A DNA stretch of 64,000 nucleotides, from NCBI GenBank assembly GCA_941918925.1, contig OW799234.1:46530412-46594411 (forward strand), read 5' to 3'. The notes under the pieces were generated by a model. The model saw only the letters and a program-made list of their open reading frames with translations, made no database searches and had not been told where the DNA came from. This stretch comes from Phyto melanocephala. Taxonomy: Eukaryota; Arthropoda; Insecta; Diptera; Rhinophoridae. Position 1 is the first letter of the stretch. Each line of letters opens with the position of its first letter. A program made the translations under genes and the position numbers. Below are positions 1 through 11,984 of this stretch, one piece after another.

Positions 1-380
1 AAATATTAAGCATTTATATAAGAGTTATATTCGATTTGTGGTCAAAAGAAGTCATATGAACTGCAATAAGACCAAATGGAATCCAAATTTTTAAAAATGT
101 CCCCATCTGAATGATTTCTGCCTCCTAATGTTAAGTTTACTGGCCTAAATTTTTGTTTGGAATAGTCTTTTTTCTTTTTCACAGAAAAAGAATTGAACAT
201 TTTCCGTACTTAAATAGCCTTAAAAATTATGCAAGAACACGTACATGAGTATTTTTGAAGATAAATAAATATTTTTTGAATAAAACAATTACATTACGTT
301 TTGATACACCTCTTCCATAATTGGTAACGAATAAATTCGTAACGAATTCTATCAACAATTGGTTATAGTTGTTAAAAAAC
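1..380. other. AT-rich DNA, no feature seen
   Basis: No coding, RNA or repeat signature was recognised here. Open frames are short and of low complexity. Confidence 0.5.
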
Positions 381-650
381 TAAAGGCTATAATACACGGC
401 ATGTTTTTTACATCTGCCTTTAAAATTTGTGAGACATATGTAAATCTACATGTCTGTCAAAATTGTACTTATACGCTGACTGCTTTGCAGCATCAGAAAT
501 TTCTGCCAACGGCTGATGTCACATGTTTTGACAGAAGGAAATAGAGCGCACTTTAATTCAAATTTTGTCAGCTGTCTCAACAGTGGAGAATTTGACAAGT
601 CAGATGTAAAAAAAATGCCGTATATTAGCTCCTTAAGTAAACATCCTTCA
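381..650 (+). mobile_element. MITE-like element, copy 1 (inverted partner at 59890-60215)
   Basis: The two ends are imperfect inverted repeats: the left reads GGCTATAATACACGGCATG, and the right, read on the other strand, starts AGCTAATATACGGCAT. Both continue into a T run and ACATCTG. The first ~70 bp match the reverse complement of 60150-60215 almost base for base, so this is a dispersed repeat and not a chance palindrome. Open frames across it have no recognisable domain. Target duplication was not resolved; a TTAA-like sequence lies near some ends. Superfamily unknown. Confidence 0.55.
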
Positions 651-779
651 ATAAAATTGAAGAAATCATGTTTAATAATGAATTCAAATAATTTATTAAT
701 AGATATTTCCCTTTTTTGGGATAAATATCCTCCTTTTTTGCATAACACAAGTTATATGAGAATCAATTAAGTAAGTGTA

Positions 780-975
780 GTTTAATAAGAATAACTGCTT
801 TGTATGGGCGTCGCTCTACCCACTTTCCTAACCATTAAATTGTATTGTCATAGGAACCCAACGTGTGTGCAAAATCTGATAAATATCGGTTAGTTAGAAA
901 CTGTTAAAAATAATAATTTTTTGTATAGGCGTGGCACTGTCCACTTTTCAAAACATTAAATTGTACTGTGAGTGT
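780..975 (+). repeat. Two decayed monomers of the Helitron-like ~120-bp repeat
   Basis: Two successive blocks carry the order GGGCGTSGC, CCCACTTT, an ATTAAATTGTA phrase and GTGTGTGCAAAATCTGA. This matches the internal monomers of the units at 42034-50290 (GGGCGTGGC, CCCACTTTTCTAATCACG, GTGTGCAAAGTTTCAGA). The copy is older and lacks the CTAG terminus. Confidence 0.55.
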
Positions 976-2287
976 GTTTTCAATATTCGCATATAATAAA
1001 CTCAGTTTGACTTTTTATCAAAACATCTTGAGTTTTATTATTTTTAATTTACAATTTAAAAGCGAACTCGATTTAGTTAGATTACATACAAAAACATCAA
1101 ATAATAATAGACGCACTGATATTCCCAGTCGATTGGCATACTTGGTTTTTTACTAATCTAAGCTAAATTTGCATAACTTTCATACAAATATGCGACTAAA
1201 TAAATATTTGTCTTCCAATCCTCGTTCTACACTCATTCATTTGTACGTTATTTAAATAAAAAAAAATTAATATTATTTTTCTTCAGAAATTCTTCCTTAA
1301 GAAAATATTTCATATAATTTTCTTAAATCGAATTTGCATTGAAATTTTATCACATCTTACGAGTTTGCTTTGAATGCAGTACTCGTATGTGGGTAAGAGC
1401 TAAAAGTCGACCATGTTAAAAATCATAAAATATTAAAGTGCATATAATGCCAATGATCTTTAGGTTAAAAGATAAAAATCTAATAATGTGCACTGGCAAC
1501 TTTTCGCAAAGTGAATATTTGGATCTACCAAGCTCTCGCACACACACGTATATACTTACATACATGCACATACAGTAAATATATGTATGTGGCTCAGGGA
1601 CAGCTTGTAACACGCGTATAAAATGTTTAATAAGTTTTTCACATTTAAAACGTGTATTAAAATTTTAATATGAAATCTATACATGAATAAATATGTGCAT
1701 TAATGCATTTGCTTGGAAGTATATGTACATAAATACATACTTAACTAACTTTTTGTATGGAGTTTATAAGTGTGCGGCACACTTTGCCGTATTAATGAAG
1801 ATCTTTTTTATTTATTTATGCTCTGTGGTAAACGTTGGACGGGCATTAAAAATATGCATTTTTGTATGTATGTGTGCATTTTGAAGGCACTTTTAATACA
1901 TACTTACATACATACATACATATATCCATTTTAATTTGATATTTGATAAAAGAAAAATGAACACAACAATTTTAATTAACGTGCAAAAAATATAATAATT
2001 GCAAAAAATTGCAATCAAATTTATAATTTTTTTTTTAAATATGACGAATAACCAACCATTATTGCGGATTAAAATATATATGAAATTAAATAAAAAGACT
2101 AGTAAAAATTATACCAACAATCTTGTGCTTTAAAAAACTAAAATAAAAGGACTTAAATTCAATATTTGCTAAAAATCTCTGAAGAGTTAAAAAAAAAACT
2201 TGAAAACAGAACAACAATTTTTTTTACTGAGGACCGTAATGGAATTTTTTATAGCTTACAGTTGCAGTTAGAATAAATTGTAACTCT
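976..2287. other. AT-rich DNA, no gene recognised
   Basis: The stretch contains short ACAT/TATG tracts and homopolymer runs. The open frames are short, biased and have no recognisable motif. Confidence 0.5.
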
Positions 2288-2869
2288 GACAAGTAATAGT
2301 AGTTTATTCGGCTGTGCCGAATTTTTGATACCCACCACAAATTTTGTGTACATTTATAGCACAAAATGTATTATTTCTAATAACTATTGAATAATATTTT
2401 TAGATTAAAATATGCTATTAATTTGTTTTCTTAAATTTATTCTTACAAAGAAACGTTAGGTATTTCTACATTACGAGTGATACTGCCAACTCTTCTTTAC
2501 TACAATTATGTATATTGGCGGAAACTGAAGAGTATGATTTGGAAGCCAGAGGTACACAGAAAAAATATTGCTTAAACTTGTTTAGTTAATTGAATTTTTG
2601 ATTTGTTTTTGAATTTATTTATTTATAGTTTTCATTAATTTTATTAAATTTTTTAATTGATATTTAATATTTTCAAAAAACAAAGATTTCTATCAGTTGA
2701 AAAAAAATTTAAAAGAAATAAAAATATATTTTTAAATGGAATTTTCTTAAAAATTTCATTTGAAGAATAAATTTAATATAATTCTTACTCAAGGAGCGGA
2801 ATAATAAAAAATAGTCGCCAATCTGCAAGAGAAAGTTCTGGTAAGTGCACATATGTACATACGTATGTA

Positions 2870-3997
2870 CACAGAAAAAAATATTCCTTAAATTTGTTTA
2901 ATTAATTGACTTTTTGATTTGTTTTAAAATTCTAATTATATTTTTCATTAACTAAATTAATTTTTTTAATTGATATTAAATATTTTCAAAAAACAAAGAG
3001 ATTTCTGTCAGTTGAATAAAATAAATAAAAAATGTTATTTTAAATGAAATTTTTTGAAATTTGAATTTCTTAGAATAAATTTAATATAATTATTATTCAA
3101 GGAGCAGAATAATAAAAAATAGTAGACAATCTGCATAAAAAAGTTCTGGTAAGTGAAAGTATATAAAAATATGTTCAGTTTTAAATATAATAAATGGTTT
3201 CAGTTTCATTGTAGATGTGCCCAAATCCAATAATTATTGCATTCCCTTATATTCCTCAGAATTCTCAATTTAGTAGGTCAGTTTGTTTAATTTCTTCTCT
3301 CTGTCTGATCAAGCCTTTTTACCGGTTATTATTCTTTATATCTAGGTTGTTGATGCTACCAGTTATTTTTGGATCTCCGGCTTTCGATATGGTGTAGTAT
3401 GTCTACTTATGGAACCCTACTTCTTATGCTAAGTTATTTTTATATAAGTAACGAAATGTATTTAAAAACATAGATTCATATGTACCATATATGTATACTA
3501 AGAATATATAAATATCAAAAAAATATATTTATTTTTTTTCTAAACAGGTTAACTGCCTGTTCAACGATGTCGAAAGAAAACCCAAGCGAAATTTCATTCG
3601 AACAAATACGTTGAAAACAAAAACAAATTTTTAGTTTTTGTTGTTGTTTTCAATATATTTGTACGAATGAAAGTTCGCTTGGGATTTTTTTTCGACATCG
3701 TTGAACAGGCAGTAAAAAATTTTTGTTATTGATATAATAAATGATTTTATTATATAATTACCAAATCTCAAATATATACATGATTCAATTAATTAAAATA
3801 ATTTTTGAAAATTATGGAAATTTTAATTAATTTTTTAATACTATTTTAATTGATATTTTTCTCAATATTTTTTCAATTAAAACTATTAATTTTCATTTAA
3901 TTAATAGTATCACTTTGATGATTGGATCAAAATTAAACAATTTTTTAATTATTAATATTAATTTCGTAATTGAAGTTCATATTTATTTTTTTCTGTG
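2870..3997 (+). mobile_element. Family K transposon, copy B (1128 bp, nested in copy A)
   Basis: Inverted ends CACAGAAAAAAATA and TATTTTTTTCTGTG are flanked by TA. It is nearly identical over its length to copy D at 9383-10511, which is inverted and 1129 bp. Both carry the same foldback insertion, and a chance 60-codon frame (3215-3397) differs by a single residue between them. No protein domain is recognisable, so it presumably relies on a transposase supplied elsewhere. Confidence 0.8.
3552..3713 (+). mobile_element. 162-bp foldback MITE inside copy B
   Basis: Almost the whole insert is one inverted repeat. It starts ACTGCCTGTTCAACGATGTC and ends with the reverse complement, with the arm continuing through CCCAAGCGAA and TTTCATTCG and a short A/T-rich loop. 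Copies A and C of the same transposon lack it: A reads AAACAGGTTTAATAAATTTT across the equivalent site. It is therefore a secondary insertion and not part of the ancestral element. Target duplication is unresolved (TA or TTA). Confidence 0.75.
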
Positions 3998-5055
3998 TAT
4001 ATAAAAATATGTTCCGCTTTAAGTATAATAAATTATTTCGGTTTCATTGTAGGTATGCCAAAATTCATTACATATTTATTGTATCCCCTTATATTCCTCT
4101 GAATTCTCATTTTAATAGGTCAGTTTGTTGAAATTCTTTACTCTGCCTGATCAAGTCATTTTACCGGTTTATATTCCTTTATATCTAGGTCGTTGATGCT
4201 AAAAATTATTTTAGGAAATCCGGTTTTTGATATGGTATAGTATGTGTATGTGTGTGGAACCCTATTTCTTATCATAAATTTTATTATATAAGTATCGAAA
4301 TGAAATTAAAAACATAGATTCCTTTGTAATATAAATGTATATTAAGAATAAATATATATAAAAAGAAAATATTTTTTTTGTATTTTTTTTAAACAGGTTT
4401 AATAAATTTTATTTTTGATATAATAAATGCTTTAATTTTATAAATCCCAAATCTCAATAATAGACATGATTAAATTAATTTAAATCATTTTTGAGAATTA
4501 TGGAAATTTTAATTAATAATTTCATAATTGAAATTCATGTTTATTTTTTTCTGTGTAAGAGTAGGCATGTCACCTTAATATGTCGACCAAAAAGCAGTTT
4601 TTCAAAATTTCAGAATCACACATGTAATTTTTCGTACACTATTTTCGTAATATATAGATTTAAACCGTTTTTTTAACTCCAGAAATTTACCTGCATATTT
4701 TTATCTCTCTACTTTAATGGATTTAGATGCAACCGCATTTTATTGTATGTACGGTAGACATTTTTTACCTACTCTGGCATTACAAGCTATAACGTTCTTC
4801 CTAATAACCCGGTTTAGCCCATTTTCGATACCAAATAAACCTTGTGCATAAGAAATATTCTGGAAAAATTTGATCTCATTAATTTTTTTGGTTTGAGCTT
4901 TATTGTGCTTTCCATAGACAGATCGACCTCAAATGATAGCAGGTCTCAGAAAATATATAGTATATGGAGTCTAAAATGGTTATTTCGATGTGTTACACCC
5001 GAAATGACAAAATGAATATACCCCCACCTCATTTTTTTTGCAGTGTGTATAAAAA

Positions 5056-7227
5056 AATTGACTGTCTTGGGCATGTTGTAAACACGGGCTTTATTTGCAT
5101 GTACAAACAATTTCTGTTAGCTAAAACTAATAAAAGAGTTTTAAACCTTAACATTTTTAATTTATTTGTTTTAAAATTAAGAAAAAAAAAAACGAAAGCA
5201 ATTTACGGAAACCAATAGCTAAAACAATTTGTAGTAATAAAGGCGAATAACACGTGACTGTCAAAAGACAAATATGTACGTATCATGGATACATGTGTGT
5301 TATACTACGTATAGACTTAAGAGTATAGATGTCATGATGAGAAGCTTGGTAAATTGACTTTAAAAATTAAAGTTCAAATTGAAATTTATACCCTTCAAAC
5401 CATATTATATCCTTCCGTTCAGATGCAATATGAAAAACGCAGCATAAAATGCTAAAACCAGAGCGTGGGTAACATTTTATTTACGTACGAGTAATTTACG
5501 CTCGTTAAGCGGTTAGCGTTAGCACACAGCGTTAGAAAACATCCCTTGTTAGAGAAAACTTTAAAATTTCCTTTCTTTAAATGTGTACATGCATGAATGT
5601 GTGTGTTAGTGGAATCAAGTCGTTGTTGTCATTAGAAAAAATTTTATAATTTATTAACGTCAACAAACAGACGCCCTTAAGGCCACAAATTGAAAATGCA
5701 CACATACATACTTACAATACACTAACACCAACTTATTGCTATACAGAGCATAACGCGAGAACGGACAAAACAAGTCATTATCTCTTACATAGTATACGCT
5801 TTAGCACCCACATCCTTAAGTTACTGGCAGAATCATCCTTCACCTCCTTTTACTCTTATAATCATTATTTCAGATTAAATTTTGAATGGGTGGGGAGTTC
5901 CATGTCATCTCATTTTTGTCAAATTTTCGTATTTGTTTTTGAAAACCATGCCAGATTACTTATTTAAAGTCTTTGAGCTTCGTATCCTTTTGAACTGTGT
6001 TGAAATTTTTAAGTGGCCAGCCAAGCGGATGCACTTTAATTTTGTTGTCATTAGTAGCAGGATTGTGTTGAAAATTTGTAAAAGAAAACTTAAATTGCAC
6101 AGAGTTAACTTAACATACATGTATATACGTACATATAAATACAAATATGCACAGTGCCTTTGACTTGTGTCAGTTTAAAATTTTTTATTGCGTTATTGTT
6201 GTCAGACAACAATTGACACTAATGTGTCAAAGGTCACGTGGCTTTGTGTTAACGAATGTTACTTGTCAGCGAATGTTTGATTTTGAATCGAAAATTATTT
6301 TAAACACAATATTTTTTCAGTTTATCTTTGTAGACGCTTGTAAATGCGAACAATTGATGTTTGAATTCTAATTTGTGTTGATTAGGATTTAGATTTCAAA
6401 GAAAAATTCCCTTAATTTTTTTTTATTTTGTTAAATTAACCCGAGTTGTTGCTTTTGTATGTAAAAAAAGAACGTGTTAAAGATATTATTAAATTAAAAA
6501 ATAACATTCTGTATTATTTCGATAACTAACTCCACCTAAAAATATTTTAAATTTTATAAGCAGTTCAGACTTCAAGGTAAGGTAAGCACTTAGTAAGCGA
6601 TGCAAGAGACACTTAATGACAGTACGAAATAATAGAACTTCTTGTAAATTATTATATATTATCTAAATACATAAAAATAATAATGCTAACATAAGTCATA
6701 TTAAAAGTTTTAATAATAAATTTTTAAACAGTTTTTCTGGTAGTGGGACTTTTGAGGAATTATTACAATCTTTGTTAGGGTGTTTCTAAGTAAATTGTTT
6801 AGTTAATACTTGATAAATATTTGTTTATACACCCAGAAAAGAGAAAATCATATTCATTGCCAATCGAATGGTTCAGTTCCTGCAATCGAATTTTTCATTT
6901 GTGATTATAGAATTTCTATTGCAAAAATCATAATATATTAGTGCTGACTACATATTTATATTCCGAAACGAAATTATGTAGATGTAACCGTAAAATTCGG
7001 TACTCACAACCAACACCGTTTTCTCTATGTATATATATTATTTAACTAACTGCCAGCAAAATTCCACCATTTTTATGACATCTAGTAGCTTAGCCATTTC
7101 TATTTTAAATTTAGATCATCAAATGGCGCACTAATCATCTCCTTCGTCTACTTTAGGGCTTCTTGTTAAAAACGTTTTTCTTAAAGAAAAGGTTGAAGAA
7201 AAAATAGAAAACAAAATTTCCTTTCAG
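5056..7227. other. AT-rich DNA, no gene recognised
   Basis: Open frames of 60-93 codons occur (for example 5882-6163) but none shows a domain, sensible composition or a repeat relationship. A CACGTG E-box sits near 6235; alone it is not evidence of regulation. Confidence 0.45.
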
Positions 7228-7421
7228 TAGCCACAATATTGGCTACTACAGCTGCCTCAAATGCTATATTAAAAATAAGCGATATTATTCGCTCAGAACA
7301 TAGTAAGAGCGAACAAGTTTCTCCCGCTTTGGGGTCTGCTGAAAGAAGACGATTGACAGGGGATCACATAAAGGAGAGAGCACTTCTGATGTACATATCA
7401 AATGAGTACTGGTTTGAATAA
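7228..7421 (+). CDS. Possible terminal exon of an unidentified host gene
   Basis: A pyrimidine-rich tract ending CTTTCAG at 7221-7227 looks like a splice acceptor. After it a frame stays open for 62 codons to TAA at 7419-7421. Codon use and composition are much less AT-biased than the surroundings, with a charged, low-complexity-free product containing AERRRLTGDHIKERALL near its end. No ATG lies near the start, which fits an internal-to-last exon better than a complete small gene. I do not recognise the family. It could equally be a scrap of an old transposon or a chance frame. No upstream exon was found. Confidence 0.3.
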
Positions 7422-7660
7422 TATGTAAGCGTAAAGTGATGGTTTCTTATTTGATGCCATTTAAAATTTGTCGTTTATTTTTTATAGCTTTAATATGGCG
7501 AAGTGACAATATTTTTTGTTTATTTTTTTTTCTCTTAATTTATTGTTTTTATTTAATTATTTGCGGAAATATCATATAATAAGTTTGTGCATATGTATGT
7601 ATTATGTGTATTTAATTTTTAAACCTGGAATATTTTAACAACATTGTTAGGTAAATACGT

Positions 7661-7726
7661 TTCGATATATCGAAATATCGATGACTTTAAAAAATATATA
7701 TCGATACTATTGAAAAATATCGATAC
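7661..7726. promoter_or_regulatory. Cluster of CGATA / TATCGATA motifs
   Basis: Within 66 bp there are CGATA cores near 7663, 7672 (reverse), 7677 (as TATCGATG), 7702 and 7721; the last two are full TATCGATA. In Drosophila TATCGATA is the DREF element, and clustered CGATA is the BEAF-32 insulator signature. Whether it works here is inference: the AT-rich background raises the chance rate, and no gene start is recognised beside it. Confidence 0.3.
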
Positions 7727-7735
7727 ATATATTTT

Positions 7736-8255
7736 TTCTATTTGCCATCACATTTAAAATGACCAGCTATGGGCTGATCATTTGGATACCTGTATGGGTG
7801 GGTTAAGCCGATTCCCGGGAGTGGGTTTTGTTTGGGAACTAACTACACGATGCGTCAATATTTACCAAGGTGTTTAAATAACTTTTTCGTTTTTATATGT
7901 TTTTTCAGATTATAAAGTGTACAAAATGCAATTTTTTTTACTGAGTGAATAATGGAAAATAATGTCACTTAAACGACCACTGCTTTCAGGTTCGCAATAA
8001 TGGGGGTTTTTTTTTTAGAACATTTGCCTTAACATCTTTGAAAACTTGACTTTAAGTTCATTGTCACTGGCTAGTTCCCATAACCCCAAAAAAGTGTCAT
8101 TGTGTATTGGGAACTGTAGGCTGTGGCTTCATCCTGCAGAAACCACATCTCAGGTCTGTTTGAAAGAGCAGGACGTAAAAAGTGTTTAATCATAAACCGA
8201 TTAGAGCTTATAAACTATATTTAGAGCAATTCCGTATTAATTTTCGAACAAGTAA
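7736..8255. other. No gene; weak mariner-like scrap around 8100-8170
   Basis: On the minus strand around 8110-8160 a frame reads EMWFLQDEATAYS, which resembles the second catalytic block of a mariner transposase (MWFQQDGATCHTA). Nothing on either side extends the match, so it is recorded only as a possible scrap. Confidence 0.25.
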
Positions 8256-9197
8256 CACAGAAAAAAATATTCCTTAAATTTTTTAAATTAATGGTTTTTT
8301 TGGCATGTTTTCAAATTCCAATTAAAATTTTATTTAATTTAATTAATTTTTTTAATTGATATAAAATATTTTCAAAAAACATTGAGATATCTGTCAGTTG
8401 AAAAAATAAAAATTTTTATTTTAAATGACATTTTTTGAAAATTTGCTTTCAAAGGATGAACTAAATATTTGTTATCCAAGGAGCAGAATAATAAAAAATA
8501 GTGGACAATCTACAAGAGATACTTCTGGTAGGTGCACACACATAATAAATATATCTTGTTTTAAATATAATAGATTGTTTCAGTTTAATTCTAGATGTGT
8601 CCAAAGCCAACATATCTTGTATTCTGGTATATTGCTCAATATTCCAATTTTAATAGGTAAGTCAGTAGTAGTCTACACTCTGAACAAGCTTTTTTTATCG
8701 GTAAATATTCCATTATGTCTAGGTTATTGATGCTACCAATTATTTTCAGAAATCCGGCGTTTGACCTGGCATAGTATGTGTACTTGTGGAACCCTACATC
8801 TTATATTAAATTATTAGTGTATAAGTAATGAAATGGAATTAAAATTTATGTTAAGAAACAATATTAAAAAAAATTAATTTTTTCTTTTTGCGTAATTTTA
8901 TTAAAAACTGTTTTAATAATATAAATTATTGATACAATAAATTCTTTATTTATATAAATCGCAAATTCCAATTATAGACATGATTCAATTAATTAAAATC
9001 ATTTTTAAAAATTAGGAAAATTTTAATTAATTTTTTAATACTGTTTTAATTGATATTTTTCGCAATATTTTTTCAATTACAACTATTAATTTTTATTTAA
9101 TTAATAGTATCATTTTGATGATTGGAGCAAAATTAAACATTTTTTTTATTAATAATATTAATTTCGTAATTAAAATCCATATTTATTTTTTTCTGTG
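8256..9197 (+). mobile_element. Family K transposon, copy C (942 bp, without foldback insert)
   Basis: Ends are ACACAGAAAAAAATATTCC and TTTATTTTTTTCTGTG with TA outside both. The interior follows copies A and B in order: the AAGGAGCAGAATAATAAAAA block, the TCTAGATGTGTCCAAA block, then the AT-rich tail. It lacks the foldback at the position where B and D carry it. It is more diverged from B than D is. Confidence 0.7.
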
Positions 9198-9382
9198 TAA
9201 GGCCCAGTTATATGTTCAGATGTAATGTCACACCATACTGTATACCTAATGGGGTAAAATCGGCGATGATGAATGGCTCTACAATAGATAAACTATGTTG
9301 GGCCAGCAAAGCATTAAGGGTTCTTAATAAATTTCCATAATTAATAAGTTTGTGGCAGGTTATCTTTACATATGTATATGTA

Positions 9383-10511
9383 CACAGAAAAAAATAAATA
9401 TGAACTTCAATTACGAAATTAATATTAATAATTAAAAAATTGTTTAATTTTGCTCCAATCATCAAAATGATACTATTAATTAAATGAAAATTAATAGTTT
9501 TAATTAAAAAAATATTGAGAAAAATATCAATTAAAACAGTATTAAAAAATTAATTAAAATTTCCATAATTTTCAAAAATTATTTTAATTAATTTAAACAT
9601 GTCTATATTTGATATTTGGTAATTATATAATAAAATCATTTATTATATCAATAACAAAAATTATTTACTGCCAGTTCAACGATGTCGAAAAAAATCCCAA
9701 GCGAACTTTCATTCGTACAAATATATTGAAAACAACAACAAAAACTAAAAATTTGTTTTTGTTTTCAACGTACGAATGTACGAATGAAATTTCGCTTGGG
9801 TTTTCTTTCGACATCGTTCAACAGGCAGTTAACCTATTTAGAAATAAAATAAATATATTTTTTTGATATTTATATATTCTTAATATACATATATGGTACA
9901 TATGAATCTATGTTTTTAAATACATTTCCTTACTTATATAAAAATAACTTAGCATAAGAAGTAGGGTTCCATAAGTAGACATACTACACCATATCGAAAG
10001 CCGGAGATCCAAAAATAACTGGTAGCATCAACAACCTAGATATAAAGAATATTAACCGGTAAAAAGGCTTGATCAGACAGAGAGAAGAAATTAAACAAAC
10101 TGACCTACTAAATTGAGAATTCTGAGGAATATAAGGGAATGCAATAATTATTGGATTTGGGCACATCTACAATGAAACTGAAACCATTTATTATATTTAA
10201 AACTGAACATATTTTTATATACTTTCACTTACCAGAACTTTTTCATGCAGATTGTCTACTATTTTTTATTATTCTGCTCCTTGAATAATAATTATATTAA
10301 ATTTATTCTAAGAAATTCAAATTTTAAAAAATTTCATTTAAAATAACATTTTTTATTTATTTTATTCAACTGACAGAAATCTCTTTGTTTTTTTTAAATA
10401 TTTAATATCAATTAAAAAAATTAATTCAGTTAATGAAAAATATAATTAGAATTTTAAAACAAATCAAAAAGTCAATTAATTAAACAAATTTAAGGAATAT
10501 TTTTTTCTGTG
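9383..10511 (-). mobile_element. Family K transposon, copy D (1129 bp, inverted)
   Basis: Perfect inverted ends (CACAGAAAAAAATA) lie next to TA on both sides. Outside these, TGTATATG also stands on each side, which could be read as an 8-bp duplication. The empty-site comparison for copy B favours TA as the true duplication, with TGTATATG a local TATG-type repeat. Near identity to copy B, including the same foldback insertion, marks recent movement of this subtype. Confidence 0.8.
9667..9829 (-). mobile_element. 163-bp foldback MITE inside copy D
   Basis: This is the same inverted-repeat insert as at 3552-3713 in the same position of its host transposon. It runs from ACTGCCAGTTCAACGATG to CATCGTTCAACAGGCAGT. 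Small differences from the first copy lie mostly in the loop. Confidence 0.75.
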
Positions 10512-10513
10512 TA

Positions 10514-11980
10514 TGTATATGAAAAAGCAAAGATTTTTCCAGAAAAGAGAGTTTATTGAAAGTTTTTTTTAGAATAGATATTTTTCTATTAAAACAGAAT
10601 TTGTTTAATAAGAACTTTTTAAAAATTTCCTTTGTTCAAATAGAATATTGTTTTTTTTTGTTGCAAATTTATTAAAATTGTGTCACTAAATGTTTATTGC
10701 TTATTTATTCCAGCCTATTTAAACATTGGAAAACATTTTAACAATCACATAACTTTATAACTTTCAAAGATAGAAATTTTTAATAAAAATCATTTTAAAT
10801 AAACAAAAATCGGCATTTTCATTTTGTTTTACAAGCGTTTGCCTTTTATTTTGTGAGAAAAAAATCTCTAAGATTAATACATGATTTTCAAATAAACTCT
10901 TGCATTTTTAATGTGGTGTTTATTTGTCTGTGAAAGGGTTTAGTTTTTCTAACTGCTTTTGTGTTGGATTCAAAAATTTAATCATAAAAAAAAAATGTGC
11001 AAAAGTTTGGGGTGTGAACGCATAAAACTCATACAATAACACTTTCACACCACAAAAACAATATTGTTTAGATTAAACAAATTGAAATTGTCCCGCTGGA
11101 ATCCCAAAAATGGGCTGGCTGGCAGGCAGGCAGGCAATAAAGAGTGAAGAAAGCAAACAAAAACATCAAAAGCTTTTCATTTTCATACAATACAACAATA
11201 TTGGCTGAATTATTTTATAATTTTTAGAATTGAAGGGGTTATAATTTAATACTTGTTTGGGGGGATTTTTTTTTGTATGTGTATGTGTGTGGCACAATAT
11301 ATACGTGTGTAATGACGCATAATCTTTAGATTTCAAAGCTTAAAATTATATTCTATTCAAATCGCGTAAATATTTCCTAAATTGCCATTTTGCTGCCACT
11401 TACGTGTATGGATGAATTTGTTTATTGAGTGTGTTTCTGAACTTGCGACAATAGTTTTCTAATGCTAATGTGGCTAATACGCATGTAAATGCAAGGATTT
11501 GGAAAATTCATTCAATTGTCAATTCATACGCAGTGTACGAATGTATACATATGGCAATGTACGTGTGATTGTAAAGCAGCGTATGTCATTATTAACAATG
11601 ATTTATAGTGTCTTATAATTATGCAATATTCTTCAATTGCTACATGTCGGATAACTAATTTAACTCTTTAATATTTGGTAAATTGCAAACGAACGTGTAT
11701 ATGTTGTTATGTGGGAATATTTGTGCCTCTACACATATTTAACTTTAGATGATTAGGAATTCGTTTACGCATACACATACACATGTGTCTTTGTATTAAG
11801 CTAATATGTTAATGTATTGAAATAATTATAAGAGAATAGTTTGTCAATTTAACTTAGATTTGCTACAATTATACGCATGTAGATGATCAAAATTAAAAAA
11901 ATAAAGAACTTATCGCATGCTTTTATTTTTAAGACAAATTATGAGAAACATTTTTCGAACAAAAATAAAATTTTTATTTA
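10514..11980. other. AT-rich DNA, no gene recognised
   Basis: Only simple-sequence tracts were seen (for example a GGCAGGCAGGCAGGC run near 11122) and scattered TATG/CATA repeats. Confidence 0.45.
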
Positions 11981-11984
11981 CAGA

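Larger units (their letters stand above)
2555..4555 (+). mobile_element. Family K TA-target transposon, copy A (split by copy B)
   Basis: The ends are inverted repeats, CACAGAAAAAATATTGC on the left and TTTTTTTCTGTG on the right, each flanked by TA. Copy B (2870-3997) lies inside it. If B and one TA are removed, the joined sequence TATATAAAAATATGTT agrees with the matching internal sequence of B itself, so TA is the target duplication. That points to a Tc1/mariner-type non-autonomous element. No transposase frame is present. It lies inside E1. Confidence 0.75.
2288..5055 (+). mobile_element. Family E element, copy E1 (old, split by family K)
   Basis: The head carries the terminal hairpin TTCGGCTGTGCCGAA followed by ATACCCACCACA and ATTTTGTGTACATTTATAGCA, as in the better copies at 23906-26376 and 57481-59573. 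The tail (about 4558-5055) matches their far end: TAGCCCATTTTCGATACCAAA, a damaged GACAGATCGACC tract, then ATTTCGATGTGTTACA and TATACCCCCACC. Between them sits a family K transposon at TA. Divergence is clearly higher than in E2 and E3. The style (TATACCC ends, GACCCCATAAAGTATA-like core, hairpin by one end) resembles dipteran DINE-1/INE-1 Helentron-associated elements; that assignment is inference. Confidence 0.7.

Noticed and set aside
3215..3397. 60-codon frame nearly identical to 9984-10166
   Set aside because: It lies inside family K copies B and D and is disrupted in A and C; the identity is due to the young age of the copies.
8100..8170. Possible mariner catalytic scrap (EMWFLQDEATAYS, minus strand)
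   Set aside because: Only ~13 residues match and nothing flanking supports it.
9375..10521. 8-bp TGTATATG duplication around copy D, suggesting hAT or P type
   Set aside because: The empty-site comparison for copy B and the TA at all four copies favour a TA duplication; TGTATATG fits the local TATG-rich sequence.
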